From Alphaproteobacteria bacterium SO-S41 (GTDB lineage: Bacteria; Pseudomonadota; Alphaproteobacteria; Micropepsales; Micropepsaceae): a stretch of 64,000 nt of DNA. A program made the position numbers and the translations under genes. The notes beneath the pieces were generated by a model that worked only from the letters and a program-made list of their open reading frames with translations, made no database searches and was not told the origin of the DNA. Location of the stretch: NCBI GenBank assembly GCA_019670725.1, contig AP024629.1, forward strand, positions 3,844,001 to 3,908,000, written 5' to 3'. Positions 19,344 through 27,670 of this stretch are shown piece by piece; the stretch's first letter is position 1; every line of letters starts with the position of its first letter.

Positions 19344-20927
19344 ATGAGCGACGCCGTCGCCACACCGCCCGCCATCATCCGGCCGCTCGCCGAGGAGCGC
19401 GGCCCGATCGTCATCTTCGGCTTTTTCGCGATGGTGCTGGGCATGTTCATGGCGGTGCTGGACATCCAGATCGTCTCGGCGAGCCTGACGCAGATCCAGG
19501 CGGGTCTTTCGGCATCGCCGTCCGAAGTCTCGTGGGTGCAGACGAGCTATCTCATCGCCGAAGTCGTGATGATCCCGCTGTCCGGGTATCTCGCGCGGAT
19601 GATGTCGACGCGGGTGCTCTACACGATCTCGGCGGCCGGCTTCACGGTCGCCAGCTTCCTGTGCGGGACGGCGACCAGCATCGAGGAGATGATGCTGTAT
19701 CGCGCGATCCAGGGCTTTATCGGCGGCGCGATGATCCCGACCGTGTTCGCGACCTCCTACATCATCTTCGGCGTGCGCCGGCGCAATGCGGCATCGGCCT
19801 TTGTCGGGCTTACCGTCACGCTGGCCCCGACGATCGGGCCGGCGCTCGGCGGCTACATCACCGACCTCTTCAGCTGGCACTGGCTGTTCTTCATCAACAT
19901 CATCCCCGGCATCATCGTGACCGTGACGGTGTGGCTGGTCATGGATATCGACAAGCCGGACTGGTCGCTGTGGAAGAACCTCGATTTCGAGGGGCTGATC
20001 TATCTCGCGATCTTCCTCGGCACGTTCCAATACGTGCTGGAGGAAGGGGCCAAGAACGAGTGGTTCCATGATGCGGATATCCGCTATCTGGCGTTGATCA
20101 GCGTGGTCTCGGGGATCGCCTTCTTCTGGCGAACGCTGACGCGAAACATCCCCATCGTGGATCTGTCGCCGTTCGCGAACCGAACCTTCGCGATGGCGAC
20201 GATCCTGGCCTTCACGCTGGGCGTCGGGCTGTTCGGAATCACCTATCTGCTGCCGCTCTACCTGGGGCGCATCCAGCAATTCTCGTCGATGCAGATCGGC
20301 GAGACGCTGTGGGTCAACGGCATCTTCATGTTCATGACGGCGCCCATCGTCGGCAATCTCGCGAACAAGATCGACCTGCGCTACATCGCAGCGTTCGGCT
20401 TCATCATGATGGGCGCCTCGTCCTGGTTGCTGACCGACCTGACCACCGAGACGACCTATTGGGATCTCTTCCTGCCGCAGGCGATGCGCGGGGTCGGGCT
20501 GATGTCGACGATGATGGGCGTGCAGACCATCGCCATGCAGTCGCTGAATCCGATGCAGGTGAAGGGCGCGGCCGGTCTCTTCAACCTGATGCGCAATACC
20601 GGCGGCGCGTTCGGCCTCGCCATCCTCAACACCCAGTTGATCGATCGGACCAACCTGCACTGGCAGCGGCTGCGCGAGGCGCTGACCGCCGGCGATCCGC
20701 AGGCGGCTGGGTTCCTGGAAGGCTTCGCGGCCCGTTATGAGATGACGATGAGCGGCGACAGCGCCGCGGCGGCGTTGAGGGTGCTGGGCCAGATCACCTT
20801 CCAGCAGGCGAGCGTGCTCGCCTTCAACGACCTCTTCTTCATGCTGACATTCGGATTCGTGGCGACGATGCTGCTGATCTTTCTGCTCGGCAAGCCCGTC
20901 AACCGCCTGGCGACGGAGATGCATTGA
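19344..20927 (+). CDS. DHA2-family MFS multidrug transporter (EmrB/QacA type)
   Basis: This 527-residue inner-membrane drug/H+ antiporter has about 14 hydrophobic segments. The N-terminus has the DHA2 signature LDIQIVSASLTQIQAGL, with SEVSWVQTSYLIAEVVMIPLSG following. GGAMIPTVFATSY and ALGGYITDLFSWHWLFFIN are further family blocks. It pairs with the EmrA-type fusion protein just upstream. Its TGA stop shares one base with the ATG of the TetR gene (TGATG), pointing to translational coupling within one operon. Confidence 0.93.
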   Translation: MSDAVATPPAIIRPLAEERGPIVIFGFFAMVLGMFMAVLDIQIVSASLTQIQAGLSASPSEVSWVQTSYLIAEVVMIPLSGYLARMMSTRVLYTISAAGFTVASFLCGTATSIEEMMLYRAIQGFIGGAMIPTVFATSYIIFGVRRRNAASAFVGLTVTLAPTIGPALGGYITDLFSWHWLFFINIIPGIIVTVTVWLVMDIDKPDWSLWKNLDFEGLIYLAIFLGTFQYVLEEGAKNEWFHDADIRYLALISVVSGIAFFWRTLTRNIPIVDLSPFANRTFAMATILAFTLGVGLFGITYLLPLYLGRIQQFSSMQIGETLWVNGIFMFMTAPIVGNLANKIDLRYIAAFGFIMMGASSWLLTDLTTETTYWDLFLPQAMRGVGLMSTMMGVQTIAMQSLNPMQVKGAAGLFNLMRNTGGAFGLAILNTQLIDRTNLHWQRLREALTAGDPQAAGFLEGFAARYEMTMSGDSAAAALRVLGQITFQQASVLAFNDLFFMLTFGFVATMLLIFLLGKPVNRLATEMH

Positions 20928-21550
20928 TGGCCGACGAAGCCGTGCTGGAAGAAGGCCGTTCACCCCGCGGCCCGCGCAAGCGGCAGGCCGTGCTGGAAGC
21001 GGCGCGGCGCGTGTTCTCGGAGAAGGGCTACAACGCCTCGATGGAGGAGGTCGCCTTCGAGGCCGAGGTCTCGAAGCAGACGATCTACAACCAGTTCGGC
21101 TCGAAGGAACAATTGTTCCACGCGATGATCGACGAGAAGATGAGCGAGATGATCGCGCCGCTGACCGGCGCCGCGCCGGACGCCGAGCCGCGCGACGTGC
21201 TGACGCGGATCGGCTGGCTCTATCACACCAAGATCATCAGCCCCGACAATGTGCGGATGACCCGCGCGCTGCTCGCCGCGCCGAATGCGGCGCCGGTGCT
21301 GCGGGACATTTACGTGCAGGGGCCGTCGCGGTTCGCGCGGACCTTCGCGGGCTGGCTGGCGGCGCAGGACGCGGCGGGCCGGATGCGCGTGCCCGATCCT
21401 ATCCTGGCGGCCGAGCACTTCGTCTCGTTCACCTTTGGCCCGGTGCATATGCGGCGCCTGTTCGGGGTGGAAGCGCCGCTGGACCCGGTCGATATCGAGA
21501 AGCGCGTTGCCTATTGCGTCGACGCGTTTCTGAGGGCGCACGCGGTTTAG
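20927..21550 (+). CDS. TetR-family transcriptional regulator
   Basis: This 207-residue regulator carries an N-terminal helix-turn-helix of the TetR class: AARRVFSEKGYNASMEEVAFEAEVSKQTIYNQFGSKEQLF-type spacing lies at about residues 22-62. The C-terminal ligand-binding part resembles the AefR/TetR_C group (FGPVHMRRLFG). It is the last gene of the efflux operon and is coupled to the transporter stop. It probably represses the operon from the palindromes at 18196-18229. ATG 20927 is used; a TTG three bases upstream is less likely. Confidence 0.9.
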   Translation: MADEAVLEEGRSPRGPRKRQAVLEAARRVFSEKGYNASMEEVAFEAEVSKQTIYNQFGSKEQLFHAMIDEKMSEMIAPLTGAAPDAEPRDVLTRIGWLYHTKIISPDNVRMTRALLAAPNAAPVLRDIYVQGPSRFARTFAGWLAAQDAAGRMRVPDPILAAEHFVSFTFGPVHMRRLFGVEAPLDPVDIEKRVAYCVDAFLRAHAV

Positions 21551-21590
21551 GGCCTCGTTCTGAGGGCATGGCGCGCCTGACGCATCACGG

Positions 21591-21634
21591 CATGGGTCCT
21601 CGGGTTCGCCGCTGCGCGGCGCCCCAAGGATGAC
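21591..21634. repeat. Palindromic intergenic repeat, family A, copy 1
   Basis: CATGGGTCCTCGGGTT is followed by a GC-rich hairpin core and CCCCAAGGATGAC. The same outer blocks recur at 52717-52764. Both copies sit between convergent genes, just after a plus-strand stop. The inner core (CGCCGCTGCGCGGCG) can fold on itself, so the element may terminate transcription from both sides. Confidence 0.65.
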
Positions 21635-21649
21635 GATCTTTGTTTGCGA

Positions 21650-22801
21650 TCAGGCCCGTTTGAAGTGCTTCGAGAGCGCGAGGCCCTGGCGTTGGTAGTT
21701 GGAGCCGATGCCTTGGCCGTAGAGGCGTTGGGGTGGTTCGATAAGGCGTTCGAACATCAGGCGGCCGACGGTCTGGCCGTGTTCCAGCACGAAGGGGACT
21801 TCGTGGCTGCGCACCTCAAGCACCGCGCGGCTGCCCGCGCCGCCGGCGCCGGAATAGCCGAAGCCGGGATCGAAGAAGCCGGCATAGTGGACGCGGAATT
21901 CGCCGACGAGGGGATCATAGGGCACCATTTCGGCGGCCCACTCCGGCGGGATCGAGACCGCCTCGCGGGACTTCAGAATGTAAAACTCGCCGGGATCGAG
22001 GATGATGGCGCGGTTACGGCGGATGTGGACGGGTTCCCAGAAATCCTGAGGGTCTGCGACGCCGACCTTGTCGATGTCGATGACGCCAGCATGGCGCTTG
22101 GCGCGGTAGCCGACGAGACCGGTCAGCGCGTCGCCGTCGAGATCGATCGAGAAGCCGACGCCTTTGTCGATGCGGGCCTCGCCGGAGACGATGCCGATTT
22201 CGGCCTGCAACTTCTTCAACTGCGCGTCGGTGGTGATCGGGGTGCCGCGGCGGAGGCGGAGCTGGTTCAGCCGGGAGCCGGTGCGCGCGAGGATCGAGAA
22301 GGTGCGCGGGGAAATCTCGGCCCAGAGCGGGCCTGAATATTGTTCGGGGATAGTGTCGAACGCGCGTGTGCCGTCGGTCACCAGGCGGGTGAAGACGTCG
22401 AGGCGGCCGGTGGAGCTTTTCGCGTTGGCGGAGCCGGAGACGCGGTAGCCGAGATTCAAATGCTCCATCAGCGGGCAGAGATAGACGCAGCCGGTTTCCA
22501 GCACTGCGCCCTTCGACAGGTCGATCTCGTGCATCACGACCTGCTCCAGCTTGTCGCGCACCGTGTTGCCCTCGCCCGGCAGGAAGCTGGCGCGGATGCG
22601 GTAGGCGACCTGGCCGAGGCGGAGGTCGAGGCTGGCCGGCTGGATCTGCTCTTCCTTGATGTCGGCGGCGGCCGAAATCTCGTGCGCATGGATCATGGCG
22701 CGCAGGGTCTGGCCCGGGAGCAGCCCGGTCGAGTATTTCGGCGCGGGGTCGCCCGCGACCGCTTCCAACCCGTCAAACAGCGATTCGTCTTCCGGCGTCA
22801 T
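21650..22801 (-). CDS. dcd: 2'-deoxycytidine 5'-triphosphate deaminase, long alphaproteobacterial form
   Basis: This 383-residue enzyme converts dCTP to dUTP, feeding dTMP synthesis. It is about twice the length of the classical trimeric Dcd and contains two dUTPase-like halves: IQPASLDLRLG near residue 53 and SGSANAKSSTGRLD near 122 in the first, DPGEFYILKSREAVSIP and FDPGFGYSGAGGAGSRAVLEV in the second. This fused architecture is the version I associate with alphaproteobacteria. The ATG at 22801 is divergent from metZ, and its promoter must lie in 22802-22882, before the riboswitch. Confidence 0.9.
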   Translation of the reverse strand: MTPEDESLFDGLEAVAGDPAPKYSTGLLPGQTLRAMIHAHEISAAADIKEEQIQPASLDLRLGQVAYRIRASFLPGEGNTVRDKLEQVVMHEIDLSKGAVLETGCVYLCPLMEHLNLGYRVSGSANAKSSTGRLDVFTRLVTDGTRAFDTIPEQYSGPLWAEISPRTFSILARTGSRLNQLRLRRGTPITTDAQLKKLQAEIGIVSGEARIDKGVGFSIDLDGDALTGLVGYRAKRHAGVIDIDKVGVADPQDFWEPVHIRRNRAIILDPGEFYILKSREAVSIPPEWAAEMVPYDPLVGEFRVHYAGFFDPGFGYSGAGGAGSRAVLEVRSHEVPFVLEHGQTVGRLMFERLIEPPQRLYGQGIGSNYQRQGLALSKHFKRA

Positions 22802-22882
22802 GCGCCCTCAGTCCCCGAGATTCCGACTCCGCTTATAACCAGCCGACTTGACGGAAGCGATTCCCGTCCGTATCGGAGACTG

Positions 22883-22950
22883 GCGTGCGGGGATTTGAGC
22901 CGGCCGGCTTGCGGGCCGCACGTGGGATACCAGACCGCTAAAATGGCCGG
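22883..22950 (+). promoter_or_regulatory. SAM-II riboswitch
   Basis: The stretch has the compact SAM-II pseudoknot layout. P1 is formed by GCGTGCGG (22883-22890) and CCGCACGT (22916-22923). The loop carries the conserved GATTTGA block (22892-22898) and TTGC. Loop bases CCGGCC (22900-22905) pair with GGCCGG (22945-22950) to make the pseudoknot, and the conserved GCTAAAA block precedes it (22937-22943). It lies before metZ, a methionine-biosynthesis gene and a classic SAM-II target in alphaproteobacteria. S-adenosylmethionine binding should lower metZ expression. Confidence 0.9.
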
Positions 22951-22980
22951 GACGTTGGAAGCGCCCTCGCGCCCGCCATA

Positions 22981-23014
22981 ACCCCGGACCACAGCGGTCG
23001 CGGGGTTTTTCTTT
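22981..23014 (+). terminator. Intrinsic terminator/attenuator between riboswitch and metZ
   Basis: CCCCG (22982-22986) pairs with CGGGG (23001-23005), extended by GACC/GGTC (22987-22990 with 22996-22999) around a short loop, and is followed by TTTTTCTTT. It ends 16 bp before the metZ ATG. Its 5' arm can alternatively pair with the 3' pseudoknot strand of the riboswitch, which suggests SAM-controlled attenuation. Confidence 0.85.
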
Positions 23015-23029
23015 GCGGGAGTGCGGATC

Positions 23030-24247
23030 ATGAGCGACGACATCAAATCCAAGGCGGACCCCAAGAGCTGGCGCGCGCGCACGCGTGCGGTGCGCGGCGG
23101 CACGCTGCGCTCGCAACACGGCGAGACCAGCGAGGCGATGTTCCTGACCTCCGGCTTCGTCTACCCGAATGCCGGATCGGCCGAGCGCCGGTTCAAGAAC
23201 GAGGAGCCCGGCTATATCTACAGCCGCTTCAACAACCCGACCGTCGCGGCGTTCGAAGAGCGCCTGCTGCTGCTGGAAGACGCGCCGGACGATGTGGAGT
23301 GCCGCGGCACGGCGACGGGTCTGGCCGCCGTGCATGCCTCGATCTTCGGGCATCTCAGCGCCGGCGATCATGTCGTGTCCGCGCGGGCGCTGTTCGGGGG
23401 CTGCCGCTACATCATTGAGGAGTTGGCGCCGCGGCTGGGTATCCAGTCCACGCTGATCGACGGGCGCGATCTCAACGCCTGGGAAGCGGCGATCCGGCCG
23501 AACACCAAGGCATTCTTCCTGGAGACGCCGTCCAACCCGACGCTGGAGATCTGCGATCTCCGCGCCATCGCCAGACTGGCGCACAGCGTCGGTGCGCTGC
23601 TGATCGTCGACAATGTGTTCGCGAGCCCGATCTTCCAGAAGCCGTTCGAGCTGGGCGCCGATATCGTCGTCTATTCCGCGACCAAGCACATGGACGGCCA
23701 GGGCCGCGTGCTGGGCGGTGCGATCCTCGCGAAGAAGGACCTGTTCGCGGACAAGCTGGGCGTCTTCCTGCGCAATACCGGGCCGAGCCTCAGCCCGTTC
23801 AATGCCTGGGTGCTGCTGAAGGGTCTGGAGACGATGGACCTGCGCGTCCGCCAGCAGGCGGCGAATGCGGTCGATCTCATCGGCTTCCTCAAGAGCCAGA
23901 AGGGCATCGCCAATGCCCGCTATCCCTTCGACGAGACCCATCCGCAGGTCGCGCTGGCGAAAGGCCAGATGAGCGGCGGCGGGACAATCGTGACCTTCGA
24001 GGTCGAAGGCGGACGCGAGGCGGCATTCAACTTCGCCAATGCGCTGGAGCTGATCGACATCTCCAACAATCTCGGCGATGCGAAGTCGCTGCTGACCCAT
24101 CCGGACACGACCACGCACGCGCGTTTGCCCGAGGAAGAACGGCGCACGCTGGGAATCACCGAAGGCATGTTCCGGCTGTCCGTGGGCCTTGAAGACCCCG
24201 AGGACATTAAGGATGACATTGCGCGGGCGCTCAAATCAGGCCGTTAA
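23030..24247 (+). CDS. metZ: O-succinylhomoserine sulfhydrylase
   Basis: This 405-residue PLP enzyme of the Cys/Met metabolism family is expected to make homocysteine from O-succinylhomoserine and sulfide. PLP-site features are YSRFNNPTVAAFEERL, the VDNVFASP block and SATKHMDGQGRVLGGA, with the Schiff-base lysine in TKH near residue 219. The MetZ-type start AWRARTRAVRGGTLRSQHGE-like segment distinguishes it from cystathionine synthases. The ATG at 23030 was chosen with GGGAG upstream. It sits behind a SAM-II riboswitch and is followed by apaG, an order I recall from other alphaproteobacteria. Confidence 0.93.
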   Translation: MSDDIKSKADPKSWRARTRAVRGGTLRSQHGETSEAMFLTSGFVYPNAGSAERRFKNEEPGYIYSRFNNPTVAAFEERLLLLEDAPDDVECRGTATGLAAVHASIFGHLSAGDHVVSARALFGGCRYIIEELAPRLGIQSTLIDGRDLNAWEAAIRPNTKAFFLETPSNPTLEICDLRAIARLAHSVGALLIVDNVFASPIFQKPFELGADIVVYSATKHMDGQGRVLGGAILAKKDLFADKLGVFLRNTGPSLSPFNAWVLLKGLETMDLRVRQQAANAVDLIGFLKSQKGIANARYPFDETHPQVALAKGQMSGGGTIVTFEVEGGREAAFNFANALELIDISNNLGDAKSLLTHPDTTTHARLPEEERRTLGITEGMFRLSVGLEDPEDIKDDIARALKSGR

Positions 24248-24361
24248 CCGCACACCTTCATGGTGAACACGATGCGGCCTTGCGGCTGACTCCAAACGGG
24301 TCCTACAAATGACGCGCGAAGTGTGAATCACGCATTCACCACGCCAACAACGGGGTCGGAC

Positions 24362-24760
24362 ATGTTCAATTATTCCAGCGTGACGCGGAACATCAGCGTC
24401 TCCGTGGAGCCGATCTACCTGTCCGACCAGAGCGCCCCCGAGGACGACTATTACGTCTGGGCGTACAAGGTGGAGATCGAGAACAAGGGCGCCGAGACGG
24501 TGCAGATCCGTTCGCGCTTCTGGCGCATCACCGACAGCTTCGGCCGTACGCAGGAATCGCGCGGCATGGGTGTGGTCGGCGAGCAGCCGGTGATCAAGCC
24601 CGGTGAGAAGTTCGAATATACCTCGGGCACGCCCCTGACCGCGCCGTCGGGCATGATGGGCGGGAACTACCAGGTGCAGACGACGGGCGGCGACCTGTTC
24701 GAGGTCGAGATCCCGATGTTCTCGCTGGACAGCCCGCACGACCTCAAGCGCATGCACTGA
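24362..24760 (+). CDS. apaG: ApaG domain protein
   Basis: This 132-residue single-domain ApaG protein has a fibronectin-III-like fold. The conserved start (YSSVTRNISVSVEP), the core VVGEQPVIKPGE and the segment YTSGTPLTAPSGMMGG match the family well. Its molecular role is unclear; in enterobacteria it is tied to the apaH/ksgA region. The ATG at 24362 fits the family N-terminus better than the GTG at 24323. It lies between metZ and folE on the same strand. Confidence 0.93.
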   Translation: MFNYSSVTRNISVSVEPIYLSDQSAPEDDYYVWAYKVEIENKGAETVQIRSRFWRITDSFGRTQESRGMGVVGEQPVIKPGEKFEYTSGTPLTAPSGMMGGNYQVQTTGGDLFEVEIPMFSLDSPHDLKRMH

Positions 24761-24840
24761 TCGGACCCACCAAGGGTTGAATCCTGACCGTTCGCGCTGG
24801 CGCTCGGTCCCATCCGCTCCCATATTGACCTGACGACCTT

Positions 24841-24857
24841 GCGGAGAGGCTCTCCGC
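24841..24857. promoter_or_regulatory. Inverted repeat in folE leader
   Basis: GCGGAGA and TCTCCGC form a perfect 7-bp stem around a 3-base loop (GGC), about 90 bp upstream of the folE start. It could be an mRNA hairpin or a protein-binding palindrome. There is no T tract, so a terminator is unlikely. Confidence 0.35.
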
Positions 24858-24943
24858 TCGGCTGATCTGTGCGCCCCCTCGGTGCGTAGGTGAACGATGA
24901 CCCCGGCGCGAATCCACGCGTCGACAACGCTGCGGGGAGACAA

Positions 24944-25579
24944 ATGGCAGCCCGAGGAAAGACTGGCCCAATCATCGCGGCCGCGAACGATGTGAAGCCC
25001 TCACGCGAGGAGGCGGAAGCCGCCGTGCGGACGCTGCTCGCCTGGACCGGCGACGATCCGACGCGCGAGGGACTGCTCGACACGCCCAAGCGCGTCGCCA
25101 AGGCCTTCGAGGAATGGTTCGGGGGCTATGCCCACGACCCAGAAGAATATCTCGGCCGGACCTTCGAGGAGGTCGAGGGGTATGACGAGATGATCACGCT
25201 GCGCGACATCCGCTTCGAGTCGCATTGCGAGCATCACCTGGCGCCGATCATCGGTCGGGCGCATGTCGCCTATCTGCCCACCAACAAGGTGGTCGGGATC
25301 TCCAAGCTGGCGCGCGTGGTGGAGACCTATGCAAAGCGGCTGCAGGTGCAGGAGAAGATGACGGCGCAGATTGCCAATTCGATCCAGAAAGTGCTGCAGC
25401 CCAAGGGCGTCGCGGTCGTGATCGAGGCTGCGCACCAGTGCATGACGACCCGCGGGGTGCACAAGACGGGGGTGAGCATGGTCACGAGCACCATGCTGGG
25501 CGAGTTCCGCCGCAATCCGCTGACGCGGCGCGAGTTCCTGTCGATCATCGGGAACCCCGCGAGCCATTTCGAGGGCTAA
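24944..25579 (+). CDS. folE: GTP cyclohydrolase I
   Basis: This 211-residue enzyme converts GTP to dihydroneopterin triphosphate, the first step of tetrahydrofolate synthesis. Zinc and catalytic motifs are clear: [20 protein letters not shown] near residues 88-107, [12 protein letters not shown], and [11 protein letters not shown] near 161-171. The ATG at 24944 has a GGGGAGA Shine-Dalgarno; an ATG at 24890 would add 18 residues without family support. No other folate gene is adjacent. Confidence 0.96.
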   Translation: MAARGKTGPIIAAANDVKPSREEAEAAVRTLLAWTGDDPTREGLLDTPKRVAKAFEEWFGGYAHDPEEYLGRTFEEVEGYDEMITLRDIRFESHCEHHLAPIIGRAHVAYLPTNKVVGISKLARVVETYAKRLQVQEKMTAQIANSIQKVLQPKGVAVVIEAAHQCMTTRGVHKTGVSMVTSTMLGEFRRNPLTRREFLSIIGNPASHFEG

Positions 25580-25629
25580 TCCAGGGGGCCGGTGCGCCGC
25601 ATCCGCCCCCTCCACCGCTTCGCGGCCCC

Positions 25630-25651
25630 CCTCCCCCGTAAACGGGGGAGG
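25630..25651. repeat. Palindromic intergenic repeat, family B, copy 1
   Basis: CCTCCCCCG and CGGGGGAGG form a perfect 9-bp stem with a TAAA loop in the folE-argE gap. The stem resembles the CTCCCC hairpins at 27622 and 31562. It lies between codirectional genes and lacks a T tract. Confidence 0.55.
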
Positions 25652-25705
25652 ATCAAGGCGGCGCTCCCTCGTGAACGGGCGCGAAAAAGTCTGTAGGCTC
25701 GTCCT

Positions 25706-26869
25706 ATGACCCCACCCCGTACCACCTCCCTCGAAATGCTCGCCAAGCTGGTCGCGTTCGATACGACGAGCCGGCATTCCAATCTCGCGCTGATCCATTT
25801 CGTGCGCGATTACCTGGCCGAGTACGGCATCGCCTCGACGCTGGTGCATGATGCGACCAAGCAGAAGGCCAATCTGTGGGCGACGATCGGGCCGGAGGGC
25901 GATGGCGGCGTCGTGCTGTCGGGCCATACCGACGTCGTGCCGGTGGACGGGCAGGCCTGGAGCACCGATCCCTGGGTACTGACGCCGAAGGATGACGGGC
26001 GCATCTATGGCCGCGGGACCTGCGACATGAAGGCGTTCAGTGCGATCGCGCTGGCGATGGTGCCGGAGTTCCAGGCGGCGGGGCTGAAGGTGCCGGTGCA
26101 TCTTGCGCTCAGCTATGACGAGGAGGTCGGCTGTATCGGGGTGCACGGCCTCATCGACCAGATCAAGGCGATCGGCGTGAAGCCGCGGCTGGCGATCATC
26201 GGCGAGCCGACCATGATGCGCGTCGTCGATGCGCATAAGGCGATCCGTTCGTTCTATGTCGAGGTCACCGGGCACGAGGCGCATTCGTCAAACGTCCACA
26301 AGGGCGTCTCGGCCGTGATGGTGGCGGCGGACCTGATCGCCAAGATCGCGGAGATCGGGCGGCAGCTTGGCGTCGAGGGCGACGCGACGGGGCGGTTCGA
26401 TCCGCCCTACTCCACCTGCATCGCCAATACGATCGAGGGCGGCACGGCGCAGAACATTCTCGCGCGCAAATGCCGCTTCACCTACGAGGTGCGCAGCCTG
26501 CCCGGCATCGACGGCGACGCCATCGCGCAGCGTTTCGCCGATTACGCGCTGGGTGAGGTGCTGCCGTGGATCCAGCGGATTTCGCCGGATGCGAACATCA
26601 CGATCACCCGCCGCGCCATGTCGCCGCCGCTGTTGCCCGAGCCCGGCTCGGACGTCGAGAGCTTCGTGATGGCGCTGGCCGAGCGCAACGCGGCGGAGGC
26701 GGTGTCGTATGCGACGGAAGCCGGCATCTTCCAGGACGCCGGCATTCCCGCCGTCGTCTGCGGCCCCGGCGACATCGCGCAGGCGCATCAGCCGGATGAG
26801 TTCATCGAGGCGTCGCAGATCCCGCGGTGCGAGGCGTTCATGCGGCGGTTGATCGGGCGGTTGGTGTAA
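25706..26869 (+). CDS. argE: Acetylornithine deacetylase
   Basis: This 387-residue M20 metallohydrolase removes the acetyl group from N2-acetylornithine to give ornithine. Metal-ligand motifs are SGHTDVVPVDG (about 72-82), YGRGTCDMKAF (about 103-113), SYDEEVGCIG with the catalytic Glu pair, and GEPTMMRVVDAHKA. The dimerisation domain contains GHEAHSS. The last metal-site block is CGPGDIAQAHQPDEF. It shares the arginine pathway with argD and argF 2-4 kb away on the other strand. The downstream gene starts five bases after its stop. Confidence 0.92.
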   Translation: MTPPRTTSLEMLAKLVAFDTTSRHSNLALIHFVRDYLAEYGIASTLVHDATKQKANLWATIGPEGDGGVVLSGHTDVVPVDGQAWSTDPWVLTPKDDGRIYGRGTCDMKAFSAIALAMVPEFQAAGLKVPVHLALSYDEEVGCIGVHGLIDQIKAIGVKPRLAIIGEPTMMRVVDAHKAIRSFYVEVTGHEAHSSNVHKGVSAVMVAADLIAKIAEIGRQLGVEGDATGRFDPPYSTCIANTIEGGTAQNILARKCRFTYEVRSLPGIDGDAIAQRFADYALGEVLPWIQRISPDANITITRRAMSPPLLPEPGSDVESFVMALAERNAAEAVSYATEAGIFQDAGIPAVVCGPGDIAQAHQPDEFIEASQIPRCEAFMRRLIGRLV

Positions 26870-26874
26870 CGGCC

Positions 26875-27573
26875 ATGAACACGCTCGGCCTGGACGACGA
26901 TCTCGATAGTGTTGAGCTTGTCCACGAGATCGAGGCGGCGTTTGGCATCAAGATTTCAAATCCTGAAGCCCGGCAGTTGGAAACGGTTGGCGCGTTGTTC
27001 GACCTGCTGCTCGCGAAACTCCCGGAAAGCTCGGCGGGAGAAAAATGCGCCAGCGCGATGGCGTTCTACCGCATCCGGCGTGGTCTCAAAGCGCTTGGCT
27101 ACGACGAGACGTTTACGCCGTCATCAAGCCTCGCCTTCCTAGAGGCCGAAGGTGCGAAGCGCCGTTTTCGTGATCTGGAGAAGGAAACCGGGCTGCGCCT
27201 GCCGGGACCTAGAGCCGCGCCCGGCGCGATCTTTATGGGTGGCGGCTGGGTGTTGATTTGCACCGTGCTTGGGATCGTCGTCGATCAGAGATGGTTTCTG
27301 GGCATCGCGCCCGTGTGCGTTCTTCTGGTGCTTGACCTCATCACGCGCCTGCACCCCGGCGGATTACCGCGCAACTGCGCAACGCTTGGAGAGCTGACGA
27401 AGAAGACAGCCTTGATAAACCTCGGACAGCTGATCCAGAAGGGCGCTTGCCGCAATGATCAGGTCGTTTGGGACGCCCTGATCAAGCTTTTGTCGATCTA
27501 TGACCTGCCGCCGTCAGAGATTTCGCGGGACACCTACTTCCTGCAGAGCCAGTTGCGGCAAACCGCCGCTTGA
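26875..27573 (+). CDS. Membrane protein with acyl-carrier-like domain lacking the modified serine
   Basis: This 232-residue protein is of unknown function. Residues 4-48 resemble acyl carrier proteins from helix II on (LDSVELVHEIEAAFGIKI), but the Ser that would carry phosphopantetheine aligns with Asp (DDL instead of DSL) and helix I is absent. The middle is basic. Two hydrophobic segments (about 117-134 and 139-157) predict a membrane hairpin, and the C-terminal 70 residues are probably cytoplasmic. Base composition is somewhat less GC-rich than its neighbours, which hints at a different history. The ATG at 26875 follows the argE stop by five bases. The assignment of the fold is inference. 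Confidence 0.65.
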   Translation: MNTLGLDDDLDSVELVHEIEAAFGIKISNPEARQLETVGALFDLLLAKLPESSAGEKCASAMAFYRIRRGLKALGYDETFTPSSSLAFLEAEGAKRRFRDLEKETGLRLPGPRAAPGAIFMGGGWVLICTVLGIVVDQRWFLGIAPVCVLLVLDLITRLHPGGLPRNCATLGELTKKTALINLGQLIQKGACRNDQVVWDALIKLLSIYDLPPSEISRDTYFLQSQLRQTAA

Positions 27574-27609
27574 AACGCATATAGCGGAGCGGTGGGCGCA
27601 CCCCTCATC

Positions 27610-27647
27610 CCCCTGCGGGGACTTCTCCCCGCCAAGGCGGGGAGAAG
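27610..27647. repeat. Palindromic intergenic repeat, family B, copy 2
   Basis: CTTCTCCCCGCC (27622-27633) and GGCGGGGAGAAG (27636-27647) form a perfect 12-bp stem with a 2-base loop, preceded by a smaller CCCC/GGGG hairpin at 27610-27620. It is followed by GGGTCGGCTGTGG, a sequence also seen after copy 3. It lies between convergent genes. Confidence 0.7.
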
Positions 27648-27670
27648 GGTCGGCTGTGGTTGGCCGTGCG

